64,000 nucleotides of DNA from Acidobacteriota bacterium (GTDB lineage Bacteria; Acidobacteriota; Terriglobia; Terriglobales; Acidobacteriaceae): NCBI GenBank assembly GCA_021792135.1, contig JAJYVF010000015.1:1-64000 (forward strand). The letters are read 5' to 3'. The translations under genes and the position numbers were made by a program. This document shows positions 29,783 through 39,377 of this stretch, piece by piece. The notes under the pieces are model-generated. The model worked only from the letters and a program-made list of their open reading frames with translations. It searched no databases and was not told the DNA's origin. Within the stretch, counting starts at the first letter, position 1. Every line of letters starts with the position of its first letter.

Positions 29783-32038
29783 ATGGCGACCCTTCAGATC
29801 ACCGACCAGTTCGCGCTGAGCTACAACATCGAACTTGCGGACGACTCGCCGCTGGCAAAGGCCGGGATCTTCCACCTGGCCTGCCTGGACCATGCGCTGA
29901 AGGACGAGTTCACGAAGCCCCTTGATCAGAGGTCGCTCAGGGAATTCTCTTTCGGAGTGCAGGCCTCCACGCCCAGCGTGAGCCTCGGCTCGGCCACACT
30001 GAATGCCGGCGGCGGCGCCTGCGGCAAGGTCCGCATTATCCGGTCGTCCGAGACAAATCTGTTTCCGGGGGATAACTTTGCGCCGAAGATTCCGATTTCT
30101 TCTGACCAGTGCTGGATCGGCCTGAGCCTGGAGCTTTCCGTCAATGCCGGCGCTCAGGCCGGCGCCGATGGTTTCGGCATAAGTTTCGAAGAATCGAATA
30201 TGCTGGGGCTGACCACTTATAAGCTGATCGAAGCGCAGGCCGGCAGGTTCCCGACACTGCTCGATGGGCTCAGAACCACCCTGGATGGAATCTATCTCGC
30301 TTCCACACCCGGCGCGCTGCGTGGGCTGCCGCCGGGCACCGTCTGCGCCAATGAACTCAGCGGGGCGGTGACCTTCACCGGCTATTATCAAATTCCCGTA
30401 TCGGTGAATCCTCTGGCCTCGGCAGACCTTCCGTTCAACTACACAATTGCTGTGCAGCCGCAAGCCACGGTCGAGTTATCGGGCTCGATTGCTTTGTGCG
30501 GTGATCTCATCCTGCGCGCCTATAAGGTGGATGCGTCAACGCTCAAACTTGGGATTTATAAGAAGAAGGGTTCGACGCTCACAGCGGGCTTCACCGCAGG
30601 CGGCGGCATGGAAGTGGAACACGGGACGAGCGATCTCGCCGCGGCGCTGCTTTCGGTCGCGTTCCCGCGTGTGAACGTCGAGGCTTCCGGGATCACCGGG
30701 GGAAACGCCGAGGCGCTCAATGCCGCGCTGAAGGGCTGCATCGATCGCAGTCTGGCGATTTCAATGAATATCTCCTGCTCGGCAGCCGTCACGAACGAGG
30801 CGGCGGTCGTCTACCGCATCGCGCTCGACTCCGGAGATGCGGCACAGACCAGCGCTGCCCTGAGATCCGCGCTGGGCGGCGACTGGACTTTACTTTCGCA
30901 GCTTCCCAACGCGCAGCGGTTCCGGAACATTGTGACCGATTCGAAGGAGTACCAGCACAGCCTGGCTCTGAACCTCTTCGGCATTCTCAACGCAGCCTCG
31001 ATCGATGGGTATCTTCAGTCCTCGACAATTCTGTGCGATGAATTCGGTCACATATCCGTTATCAACCAATCGGACTCGGGCCGGATCCGCGTCGCGGCTG
31101 TTCCCTATGCCGCCGATCCCAACAAACTGCGTGCCGCTCTCGCGCAGGATTTTCTGGTAACTGCCACGTATGCGGTGGTTGGTTCAGAGGTAAGTCCGGC
31201 CTTCACGGCAAAGCAGACTTATCTCTTCTACGACGTGAAGGCCTCGCGTCAGGAAATGCGGGACCAGGTCCTGCTGGGCGAGGCGCTGGGGCTCATCGGC
31301 GCCTCCGACAAGTCATTCTGGGATACGCTGCTGGCCGCGTCATCCACCTTCCCGCACGCGTACGTCAGCGCCGCCGCGCAATACGGCAACCGCGACCTCC
31401 TGTCTCTTTTCCTTGGCTCCGGCGGCCAGCCGCGCAGCCCGATCGAACTCGAGCAGGCGGGACGAACCGCGATGATTGCCCTCCTCGATCCCGACGATCC
31501 CTATGCGCAGGAGCGCCTGGCGGTCCTCAGGGACGATGCCGCGTGGAACGCCATGGATTCCACAGGCAACGTGGGCGCGTTTCGAACCATTCCAGCGCTC
31601 CGGCAACTGCCAGCCAACGCGCTCGCCGATGTGGCTGCGGACTGGACTGCGGTCCGCTGGTGGGCGGACACCATGCTGCGGGTCGCGCCGCAGCTCGCGT
31701 CTCTGCTGGCGTTCGTAAGAACCGTTTCAGCAGACGGCTTCAGCACCAACCCGGAATTCCTGAAGCGAACGCGCCAGTTCCAGAACATACTCGGGGCGCT
31801 GGTGAAGAAGACCCATGCGGCGTTCGTGGGTGGCTGGGGGATGGCGCTGGTATCTTCGCTGGCGGGTCCGGATGCGGTGAGGTCGATGAGCATCAGCTGG
31901 GGCAGCAGCAGGAAACACTATGGATCGGGCAGCGGAAGCGATGCAGGCGCCGCAGGACAATCCGCTCCTCCGCTCGTCCTGACGGCCAGCCAGCCGGTTT
32001 CCGGCGCAATAATGGAAGAAGGTCCGGCGGTCAGCTGA
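29783..32038 (+). CDS. unrecognised 751-residue protein paired with the phosphoesterase
   Basis: I do not recognise this protein. It has no signal peptide and no transmembrane helix. Residues about 50-270 are rich in beta-prone segments (FSFGVQAS, VTFTGYYQIPVSV, YTIAVQPQATVELSGSIALCGDLIL). Residues about 275-500 mix helices and strands, and the C-terminal third is mostly helical with LRQLPANALADVAADWTAVRWWADTM. The tail from about 705 is Gly/Ser/Ala-rich and looks disordered. GAGGAGA precedes the ATG, and the gene starts 15 bp after a phospholipase-C-like gene. Composition and codon use look like the neighbours. It could be a carrier, a regulator or a partner protein of the phosphoesterase; none of these is shown. 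Confidence 0.8.
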   Translation: MATLQITDQFALSYNIELADDSPLAKAGIFHLACLDHALKDEFTKPLDQRSLREFSFGVQASTPSVSLGSATLNAGGGACGKVRIIRSSETNLFPGDNFAPKIPISSDQCWIGLSLELSVNAGAQAGADGFGISFEESNMLGLTTYKLIEAQAGRFPTLLDGLRTTLDGIYLASTPGALRGLPPGTVCANELSGAVTFTGYYQIPVSVNPLASADLPFNYTIAVQPQATVELSGSIALCGDLILRAYKVDASTLKLGIYKKKGSTLTAGFTAGGGMEVEHGTSDLAAALLSVAFPRVNVEASGITGGNAEALNAALKGCIDRSLAISMNISCSAAVTNEAAVVYRIALDSGDAAQTSAALRSALGGDWTLLSQLPNAQRFRNIVTDSKEYQHSLALNLFGILNAASIDGYLQSSTILCDEFGHISVINQSDSGRIRVAAVPYAADPNKLRAALAQDFLVTATYAVVGSEVSPAFTAKQTYLFYDVKASRQEMRDQVLLGEALGLIGASDKSFWDTLLAASSTFPHAYVSAAAQYGNRDLLSLFLGSGGQPRSPIELEQAGRTAMIALLDPDDPYAQERLAVLRDDAAWNAMDSTGNVGAFRTIPALRQLPANALADVAADWTAVRWWADTMLRVAPQLASLLAFVRTVSADGFSTNPEFLKRTRQFQNILGALVKKTHAAFVGGWGMALVSSLAGPDAVRSMSISWGSSRKHYGSGSGSDAGAAGQSAPPLVLTASQPVSGAIMEEGPAVS

Positions 32039-32073
32039 CAATCGCACGGACGGCAGATCTCCGAGGGTCAACA

Positions 32074-34521
32074 ATGTCGATTTCGAGAAGAGCCTTCCTG
32101 AGAAGCTCAGCGTGCGCGGGGCTGGGCATGATTGGCGTGGAGCGAGCCACTCCCGCGGCGCTCCTGGCAGCGCTCGAAGATCTGCAGCTGGGCCCGTATC
32201 TCAGCGGGATGCGCATGGCGGCGACGCCGGCCACCGACTACCGCGCTTACCGTTCCAGGACGGTTACCGATCCCGGCCTTCCCACCTGGGTGCAGATCGA
32301 TCTGGGCCGGACGCAGGTCATTGACACTGTCCTGCTCTACCCCGCCGCGGAGCGCATGTATCCGGGACGCGATCAGTATTACGGCGGCGAGGGTTTTCCT
32401 CTGCGCTTCAGAATCGAAGCTTCCGACGACGCTGACTTCGGCCATCCAGAGAAGATCGCGGACTTCACGGCCGCCGATTTTCCCGACCCTGAAGACCACA
32501 TCACGCGCTACCCGGCGTCCTACATCAGCGCCCGATACATCCGGCTGACGGCGACACGGCTGCGCCCGGTCAGGCAGGGAGCGCCCGGCGGTCACCTGCT
32601 GGAGGACAGCCCGAATTTCAGCCTGACCATCGCAAAGATCGGCGTTCTCTCCAACGGAGAGGATATTGCGCAGGGCTGCGCCGCCACAGCGGATCTCGCC
32701 CACGGCAACCCCGGTGACCTCGGACAGCTGACTCGCCCCGCACGCCAGGACGGAGAAGGCATCCACCGCGACCTGCCCCACAACGTGACCGCGCCGGAAA
32801 CCTGGCATCCGGTGCAATACAGGGCGGAAGCCCCGAGGACCGGCGTCACGCTGGGCGACGGCCTGTTCCGCACCGCGATGCAGAACAACATCCGCTATCT
32901 TCTCGATTCCTATACGACCGCCGATCTGCTGCGGCAGTTCTACGAGCGCACCGGGAAAATCCGCAACTATAAGGCCACTGGTACAGCCGTGTTCTGGGAG
33001 GAAGATCTGGCCGGCTCCAACGCCGGCCGCTTCCTGATGGGCGCAGGCAACACGCTGCGCTGGATTGACGATGCGGAACTGCACAGGAAGATGACCGCAG
33101 TGATGGACGGCATCGCCGCATGCCGGCAGTCGAACGGCTACATCATGGCCTATCCCGAAGATACGATCTTCTACTCCGAGCGCGGAGCTTACACCCGCGC
33201 CTGGCTCACGCACGGAATCCTGGAAGCGGCCTACGCCGGGGATACCCGCGGATTCGAGCTGCTGCGCGGCTACTATGACTGGTTCAATCGCCAGTCGCAG
33301 TATCTGCCCGAGTTACTGCGCGGCGCGGTGCAGGGCGGCCAGGGCATGATCGCCAATACGCGCGTCAGCCTCAGCCCCGTGGGTAAACCCGCCGATGTAC
33401 AGGTTATTCAGAGATACTTCCAGGAAGACGCCTGGCTCAACGGACTGGCTCGGCGCGATCTTCTCCAGGTCTGGCAATATCCCTACGACCGTCCCCATTG
33501 CTATCTGCTCACCGATCTTGAAGCCTATCTCGATCTCTACCGGGCCACCGGAGAGCGGAAGTATTACGAGGCAGTCATGGGCGCATGGGAGATGTACCGC
33601 GAGCACTGGGAGCAGCCGGGCGGGAGTATCTCGATCATCGAGTTCCGCCGCGACCCGCCCGGCAGCAATTACCTGCACGAGAAACTCGGCGAACTCTGCG
33701 GAAGCAGCTTCTGGGTCTTTCTCAGCCAGCGCTTCCAGCTGCTGCATCCCGACGATGAACGCTTTGCGGCGGAGATCGAGAAATCGATCTATAACGTGGG
33801 GCTGGCCAACCAGGACGGCAGTTACGGCCTTCGTTATCACACCGTCCTTGACGGGCAGAAGGAGAAGGGCACACGATACAACACCTGCTGCGAAGGCCAG
33901 GGAACAAGGCTGATCGGCTCACTGCCCGAACATATCTACTCGATCGCGGACGACGGGCTGTATCTGCACCTCTACGAGCCCTCGTCCATCGAGTGGAAGC
34001 ACAGTGGCGCTCCTGTCCGGCTCTCGATGCAGACGCGCTTCCCCTTTTCGCCGGAGGTCGCCGCCACAATGCACGCCGCCGAACCTCTGCGGATGAACCT
34101 GCGCGTCCGCACCCCGTCCTGGGCCACGAAAGCTATGCCGATTGCGGTCAACGGCAGTGTCGTCGCGACCGGTCAGCCGGGAAGCTATGCCACCATCGAC
34201 CGCACCTGGTCTGACGGAGACAAAGTCCAATTCACTCTCCCCATCGCGTTTCGTGCCACCCGCTACACCGGGGCCGACCAGATTCCCGGCCAGACCCGCT
34301 TCTCTTTGGAATATGGGCCGCTTCTCTATGCCGCCGTCGGGGCGGACCACGCCGAACTGCCGCCCGGCTTCGATCCTGAAACCGTGAACCAGCAGATGGA
34401 GCCGGTGGCGGGTTCCCCCCTGCACTATCGCCTTCGCGGCCTCGATGCCATCACCTTTCTGCCCTACTGGCAGGTTTCCACCGAGACCTTTACCTGCTTC
34501 CCGGCGGTCAGGAGCGTTTGA
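32074..34521 (+). CDS. Tat-exported GH127-like beta-L-arabinofuranosidase with discoidin-like domain
   Basis: An 815-residue protein. A twin-arginine leader (SRRAFLRSSACAGLGM) is followed by an F5/8 type C (discoidin-like) domain at about 40-190, with PTWVQIDLGRTQVIDTVLLYP and YISARYIRLTATRL. Then comes an (alpha/alpha)6 catalytic module of the DUF1680/GH127 type: RNYKATGTAVFWEEDLAG, GYYDWFNRQ, and the Cys-rich YNTCCEGQGTRLIGSLPE. Family knowledge makes a cysteine of this pair (Cys605/Cys606), held by zinc, the nucleophile, with a Glu as acid/base. A beta-sandwich completes the fold. The gene starts 35 bp after the unrecognised protein with GAGGG upstream, so it may be the third member of that operon. 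Confidence 0.85.
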   Translation: MSISRRAFLRSSACAGLGMIGVERATPAALLAALEDLQLGPYLSGMRMAATPATDYRAYRSRTVTDPGLPTWVQIDLGRTQVIDTVLLYPAAERMYPGRDQYYGGEGFPLRFRIEASDDADFGHPEKIADFTAADFPDPEDHITRYPASYISARYIRLTATRLRPVRQGAPGGHLLEDSPNFSLTIAKIGVLSNGEDIAQGCAATADLAHGNPGDLGQLTRPARQDGEGIHRDLPHNVTAPETWHPVQYRAEAPRTGVTLGDGLFRTAMQNNIRYLLDSYTTADLLRQFYERTGKIRNYKATGTAVFWEEDLAGSNAGRFLMGAGNTLRWIDDAELHRKMTAVMDGIAACRQSNGYIMAYPEDTIFYSERGAYTRAWLTHGILEAAYAGDTRGFELLRGYYDWFNRQSQYLPELLRGAVQGGQGMIANTRVSLSPVGKPADVQVIQRYFQEDAWLNGLARRDLLQVWQYPYDRPHCYLLTDLEAYLDLYRATGERKYYEAVMGAWEMYREHWEQPGGSISIIEFRRDPPGSNYLHEKLGELCGSSFWVFLSQRFQLLHPDDERFAAEIEKSIYNVGLANQDGSYGLRYHTVLDGQKEKGTRYNTCCEGQGTRLIGSLPEHIYSIADDGLYLHLYEPSSIEWKHSGAPVRLSMQTRFPFSPEVAATMHAAEPLRMNLRVRTPSWATKAMPIAVNGSVVATGQPGSYATIDRTWSDGDKVQFTLPIAFRATRYTGADQIPGQTRFSLEYGPLLYAAVGADHAELPPGFDPETVNQQMEPVAGSPLHYRLRGLDAITFLPYWQVSTETFTCFPAVRSV

Positions 34522-34572
34522 ACAAAGCGAGCCGGGCAGCAAAGATCACACAGATAGGCACGTCCTCTGCAG

Positions 34573-35559
34573 TTATTCCGTGCGATAGACGAGGATGCGT
34601 GCCGGCTCCGCGCCGTGAAGCGGAGCGGCCACGAAGAGGCGCCGCAGCGCACTCACATAAAGCCCAGTACGCGCGCCAGGACTCGTCGGTACCCGGGCGA
34701 TGCTTTCATAGTGATCCGGGTCCCGCTGCTGAAATACATCGACCCAGCCTTCGCCACCCGTCATGTAAATCCGGTGCAGCGTGGAATCGTAGAACAGATC
34801 ATCCGTATCACCCACGGCTGGAAGACTGGCTACAACCTTTCCGCTGCCCGTATCGAAGACCATGAGACGAGCCGGAGCCCGGAATCCGACGAAGAGCCGA
34901 TGGTTCGCCTCATCCAGAGCCATAGGGAAGTTCGACTGCGCCGGGAAATCATGCCATTGCTGAAGCACTCGATTTTGGGTGCGATCCACCACGGCAATTT
35001 CCCGGCTGTCGGGCAGGTTCACGAAAGTCTTCGGGCCATGCTGCTCGATCTGGAACGATTCCGGATGCGCGGGCACCCTGAGCTTCGAAATTTCGCGCAG
35101 GCTGGCATCGAAAGTAGCCAGACCACCGCTGCCATAGCCCACCACGATATCGTCATTCCGCGAATCGTAACGGACGTTATCCGCGTCGTCGCCGAGATCC
35201 ACCGTTTTGAGCGGCGCGAATGTGGCCGCGTCATAGCTGCGAACCGTCCCATCTCCACCGCAGGCCACGAAGAGACGCTTGCTCTCCGGATCGATCAGCA
35301 CTCCCTGCGGCTCGCGCAGATGCTCCAACTCGCGCTCGCGCCGTCCGCTGCCCAGGTCCACGATCTCTACGGTGCCGTTGCCGAGTGCCGAGACAACAAG
35401 CAGTTGCCGCGGCGGGTCGGCGGAAAGATGATCGATGCGCCCGTGCACTCCGGGAAGAGCAATCTGCCCGGCAGGAACCAGGGGTGGACGCGGCTGGCCG
35501 GAACAAATCGTCACGATGGCAGCAAATGCCGGCAGAAGAGCGCCGAATTGGTATCTCAT
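34573..35559 (-). CDS. secreted YncE-like beta-propeller protein
   Basis: A 328-residue protein with a signal peptide (FGALLPAFAAIVTICSGQP). Repeated propeller blades follow, each with patterns such as LGNGTVEIVDLGSG, GGDGTVRSYDAATF, PDSREIAVVDRTQNRVL and APARLMVFDTGSGKVV. This resembles YncE/surface-antigen-type propellers that bind ligands in the periplasm. No catalytic residues are evident. The ATG at 35559 with GTGAGGCAC upstream is chosen because the signal peptide starts there. It is divergent from the GH36-like gene and convergent with the GH127-like gene. Confidence 0.8.
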   Translation of the reverse strand: MRYQFGALLPAFAAIVTICSGQPRPPLVPAGQIALPGVHGRIDHLSADPPRQLLVVSALGNGTVEIVDLGSGRRERELEHLREPQGVLIDPESKRLFVACGGDGTVRSYDAATFAPLKTVDLGDDADNVRYDSRNDDIVVGYGSGGLATFDASLREISKLRVPAHPESFQIEQHGPKTFVNLPDSREIAVVDRTQNRVLQQWHDFPAQSNFPMALDEANHRLFVGFRAPARLMVFDTGSGKVVASLPAVGDTDDLFYDSTLHRIYMTGGEGWVDVFQQRDPDHYESIARVPTSPGARTGLYVSALRRLFVAAPLHGAEPARILVYRTE

Positions 35560-35729
35560 GATGTGCCTCACCGGGGTTCTCGAAAAATCTCTGCTAACGT
35601 CAGACGACTCACCGCCGAAACCCGGCCGCATCGACTCTACACTGAAGTAGACCTCAGCTGATCTGCACGCAGCAAATCCCTTGCTGAACACCGGGCCAGC
35701 CAGCGGGCAGCTTGTCGAAGGGAAGGTCC

Positions 35730-37433
35730 ATGCAACGAATAAGCCGCAGAGGGTTCATCGCAGGACTCGCTGGTACGGGGATCATCGGCCCCGCCGGAGC
35801 CGCTTTCGCTCAGACTGCCGCCGGATCCGGCCGTAAGGCCGCAGGTTTCCTCAACATCCTGCGCCCTCCCGATTCGGTCACCGGATTCCTGAGCCTTACC
35901 GAGCCGATCCCGATGCAGCGCTCCGGAAACGACTGGAGCGGCGGCGGACTGAGGGTTCGCGCAACGCCCGAGCAGGATAGGCTGCCCATCCAGCTCGCTG
36001 CCCACGGCGTGGCTCCTGCGCATATTCACCTGCGCTGGCAGACCGCCGTGTCCGGCGAGCCGCTCATTCTCGGCGATGCGTGGGAACGAAGCTACGGCGA
36101 CCTGCACTGGGCCTCCATCGTCCCGGAGCGGGTGATGCCCTGGTACTTCCTCGCCACGGATGGCGACTCGCTGCACGGCTACGGTGTGCAGACCGGCGCG
36201 GCCGCTCTGTGCTTCTGGCAGCTGGATCCCATGGGACTCTCGCTCTGGATCGATGTGCGCAACGGCGGATCGGGCGTGGAACTCGGCGATCGTGAAATGC
36301 TCGCCGCCACCGTGGTCTCGCGCCAGGGCCGCGGCGGCGAAGATCCTCTCTCCGCGGCTCGAGCCTTCTGCCGCACGATGTGCCCGGCTCCTCGTCCCCC
36401 GCTGATGGTCTATGGCAGCAACGACTGGTATTACGCCTACGGCCACAACACGGCGGAACAGATCGCGCGCGATGCGGAGCTGATGGCGTCGCTGGCCCCG
36501 GGCGCAGGTCCGCGCCCCTTCACGGTCGTGGACGATGGCTGGAAAAACAAGCAGGCCTTTCCGGATATGGCCGCGCTGGCCAGCGCCATCCGCAGTCACC
36601 ATGTCCGGCCTGGTCTCTGGATTCGGCCTCTGCAGGCCATGCCAGGCACGCCTGCCCATCTGCTGCTGCCCGATGCCCGCTTCGGCCGGCACACGGATCG
36701 CAGTGCTGAACTGGCCTACGACCCCACGGTTCCGGAAGCGATGGAAGCGGTGCTTGCGAAAGTGACGCAGGCCACAGGCTGGGGCTTTGAACTGGTCAAG
36801 CATGATTACTCGACCTACGACCTTCTCGGGCAATGGGGATTCGAGATGGGCGCCGAGCCGACCCTCCCGGGCTGGAGCCTGCAGGACCGGACCAGGACCA
36901 ACGCCGAGATCATCCGGGATCTCTACGCGTCGATCCGGCGCGCCGCCGGCGTCCGGACACTGCTCATCGGATGCAACACCGTCGGCCATCTGGGGGCAGG
37001 CATTTTCGACGCGCAGCGAACTGGCGACGATGTGAGCGGCAGGCTCTGGGAGAGGACGCGGCGCATGGGCGTGAACACCCTGGCCTTTCGGCTGCCCCAG
37101 CATGGCGCCTTCTTTGCCCTCGATGCCGACTGCGTACCCATTACCACCGAGACGCCGTGGTCCTGCAACCGGCAGTGGCTCGACGTCCTGGCAAGAAGCG
37201 GGACCACCCTGCTGGTTTCGCCGGAACCGGCAGCCATGGGGAAGGACCAGCGCGATGCCTTGAGGGAAGCCTTTGCCATCGCCGCATCGGCAGCAAGCGC
37301 AGCAGTTTCAACAGACTGGCATCGCAACACCACGCCGGATGAGTGGAAGTTCAATGACAGCTCTGCCCGGAGGACCACCGGGAAAAATTACGACTGGTAC
37401 CAGAACACCGGGGCCTGGCCCTTTGGGCTGTAA
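35730..37433 (+). CDS. Tat-exported GH36-like glycosidase (alpha-galactosidase type)
   Basis: A 567-residue protein with a Tat leader (ISRRGFIAGLAGTG, cleavage near AFAQ), a beta-sandwich N-terminal domain to about 215, and a TIM barrel. The barrel carries MVYGSNDWYYAYG, FTVVDDGW, and ELVKHDYSTYD with Asp359 in the K-x-D nucleophile position of clan GH-D. A TGDD sequence near 431-434 fits the acid/base site. Family members remove alpha-galactose or related sugars; the exact substrate is uncertain. The start at 35730 is supported by GGAAGG and by the leader. Confidence 0.82.
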   Translation: MQRISRRGFIAGLAGTGIIGPAGAAFAQTAAGSGRKAAGFLNILRPPDSVTGFLSLTEPIPMQRSGNDWSGGGLRVRATPEQDRLPIQLAAHGVAPAHIHLRWQTAVSGEPLILGDAWERSYGDLHWASIVPERVMPWYFLATDGDSLHGYGVQTGAAALCFWQLDPMGLSLWIDVRNGGSGVELGDREMLAATVVSRQGRGGEDPLSAARAFCRTMCPAPRPPLMVYGSNDWYYAYGHNTAEQIARDAELMASLAPGAGPRPFTVVDDGWKNKQAFPDMAALASAIRSHHVRPGLWIRPLQAMPGTPAHLLLPDARFGRHTDRSAELAYDPTVPEAMEAVLAKVTQATGWGFELVKHDYSTYDLLGQWGFEMGAEPTLPGWSLQDRTRTNAEIIRDLYASIRRAAGVRTLLIGCNTVGHLGAGIFDAQRTGDDVSGRLWERTRRMGVNTLAFRLPQHGAFFALDADCVPITTETPWSCNRQWLDVLARSGTTLLVSPEPAAMGKDQRDALREAFAIAASAASAAVSTDWHRNTTPDEWKFNDSSARRTTGKNYDWYQNTGAWPFGL

Positions 37434-37982
37434 GCGGCAACCAACGTCGTAAACGGGCAGGACGATCCGCGGCGGACAATCCGCGCAGATCATGCCACGG
37501 AAGGGCCATACCTTTAGCTGGCGAAATCGTGCTTAATGTGAAGATACTTCGTCCTGCGGAACCGACGGAGCATTCTGCTCGTTCAGGATGGCACGGTGCA
37601 CTTCGGTTATGCAGCGAGAGAGCAGGATCTGCCTTCCGGCGCCAACGATCTGGCCGGCCGGGCAGCGGAGCTGGAGCGGCAGGCGGAGGAGCAGCTGATC
37701 CTGTTTGAGCTGACCGCCAACGGCTATATGCAGAGACTGCACCGCCAGCTGGCGGATTCCCTGCGGGTGGAAGCGGCCATTCTGAGGCAGCAGCACAGCG
37801 CCAGGCGCCTCCGATAGTCCGCTGACTCGTACCCACAACAGAAGTCGGCTGAACCTGCGGGGCCATCTGATGCCCGGAGCATGAGACCTGCAAGTTTTCT
37901 GATGACCGGACTCCATCGCTTGTGCGATTCTGATGGATCGTTCACTGTCTAACTTCAGGTCCCGGAGGTCAGCTCCGATCCG
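37434..37982. other. 549-bp region before the GGDEF gene
   Basis: Between the GH36-like gene and the GGDEF gene only one plausible small reading frame is seen (37596-37817, listed separately). A TCCGCGG/CGGACAATCCGCG imperfect repeat lies near 37468-37488. No RNA gene or convincing promoter is evident. Confidence 0.4.
37596..37817 (+). CDS. possible 73-residue helical protein
   Basis: A GTG-initiated frame encodes a helix-rich, charged product (DLAGRAAELERQAEEQLILFELTANGYMQRLHRQL) with high-GC third positions like real genes in this window. AGGATG lies 9 bases before the GTG. It has no signal peptide or known motif. The frame remains open a further 19 codons upstream, so a non-standard earlier start is conceivable. 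It may be chance. Confidence 0.35.
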   Translation: MHFGYAAREQDLPSGANDLAGRAAELERQAEEQLILFELTANGYMQRLHRQLADSLRVEAAILRQQHSARRLR

Positions 37983-39152
37983 ATGTATTTGCCCTTCGTG
38001 ATGTGGGGGTACGCCGCTGCTCTGGCACTCCTGCTGGTGGCATGCAATGTCATCCCACGCAGCATCCCCGGTCTGCGCGGAATTCGTGAACTCAGCTGGG
38101 CCCTCGCCCTGGCCATTCTCTCGGTGGTTTTGCTGGGGCTGCGGCCATGGGCGCCTGCGCTTCTGACGATTCTGGTCGCCAACGCTGCCCTGTACGCTTC
38201 CTTTCTCCTGATCTACCGCACCACCGCCGTGGTACTCCGGCAGGATGCTCCCTTCCTGGGCTGGGGAGTGGGGCTGTGCATCGCGGTCCTGCCGGCGTTT
38301 GGCTATTACACGTGGGTCCGGCCGGACATCGTGCCGCGGATTCTGCTCAGCAGCGGAGTGCTCGCCGTCGTCGCGTTCTGGACGGGGCTCCTGCTGTTCC
38401 GGCATCGTTCGGCGGACCTCGGTTATTCGGCTCGCACGGTGGCCGGCTTTCAGGTATCCGCCGTCGCGCTGCATGTCGTCCGCTGCATCCTCACGGTGCT
38501 GTACCCGCCTCGGGATTTTGTCCACCTCGGCTGGATTCAGACGGGATTCTCGTACGGGCAGCTCATCCTGGGCATCGCGATGTGCTGTGGAATCATCTGG
38601 CTTTCGGTCTGCGAGCACCGGAGCGAGCTCGAAAGAATGGCCCTGACCGATCCTCTCACGCGGCTGCTGAACCGGCGTGCATTCGAGGAGGTGCTCGGCC
38701 GTCAGATGGAGCGATGCCGCAGGTCCGGCGCAACCCTTGGCCTGATCCTGGTCGACCTGGACCACTTCAAGGAGATCAACGATCGCCACGGACACTTTGT
38801 CGGTGACGAGGTGATTCGGCGCGTGAGCGGCGTTCTGATACGGATAACGCGCCCTCTGGATGCGCTGGCGCGGTATGGCGGCGAAGAGTTCGCGGTGCTG
38901 CTGCCCGATGTCGGCGAGGAGCAGGCAGAGCAGATCGCCGAGCGGCTGCGAGCCGAAATCGAACAGCTTTCCCAGGATGCCCCTGACATGAAAGTGACCG
39001 CCAGCATCGGCGCAGCGATCCGTCGCTCGGCGGAAACGCCCAGCGAGTTCCTTGAACGCTGCGATGAGGCCCTGTATCGCTCCAAAAGAGCCGGTCGCAA
39101 TCTGGTCACGATCTCTTCCTCGGCGTCGGACCGTCCGAGCCTGGCGGTCTAG
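37983..39152 (+). CDS. membrane-bound diguanylate cyclase
   Basis: A 389-residue protein. The N-terminal half has about six transmembrane helices (for example AAALALLLVACNVI, LALAILSVVLLGL, ILLSSGVLAVVAFWTGLLL) and no recognised sensor domain. The C-terminal GGDEF domain runs from about 215: DPLTRLLNRRAFEEVL, LILVDLDHFKEINDRHGH and the active-site loop RYGGEEF. An RxxD inhibitory site (RPLD) stands five residues before GGEEF, so product inhibition by c-di-GMP is expected. It should make c-di-GMP from GTP at the inner membrane. A GGAGGT 13 nt upstream is slightly far for the ATG. Confidence 0.93.
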   Translation: MYLPFVMWGYAAALALLLVACNVIPRSIPGLRGIRELSWALALAILSVVLLGLRPWAPALLTILVANAALYASFLLIYRTTAVVLRQDAPFLGWGVGLCIAVLPAFGYYTWVRPDIVPRILLSSGVLAVVAFWTGLLLFRHRSADLGYSARTVAGFQVSAVALHVVRCILTVLYPPRDFVHLGWIQTGFSYGQLILGIAMCCGIIWLSVCEHRSELERMALTDPLTRLLNRRAFEEVLGRQMERCRRSGATLGLILVDLDHFKEINDRHGHFVGDEVIRRVSGVLIRITRPLDALARYGGEEFAVLLPDVGEEQAEQIAERLRAEIEQLSQDAPDMKVTASIGAAIRRSAETPSEFLERCDEALYRSKRAGRNLVTISSSASDRPSLAV

Positions 39153-39377
39153 CATCCGGCTGTGTCCAGGATTTAAGACACTTCTGTCGCAAAATGCTGA
39201 CGGTCCGCTGGGAGATCCTCCGGCGTGGCCAGCAATCCCTTTTCCTAACGGAAGCAACTTGCGGCGTGCCGCCAGGATTGTGCACCGTCCGGGCTCCTCC
39301 GCCGCAGACAGACAGCCTCTTTGGCAAATGCCTTGCAGGTGTCCATCTGCTGCCCGGCATACGGAAAGGATGATCGC

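Noticed and set aside
39153-39377. Possible c-di-GMP riboswitch between the GGDEF and GH18 genes
   Set aside because: CGCAAA and a CCTCCGG-like piece are present, but the GEMM pairing pattern cannot be built, so I do not claim it.
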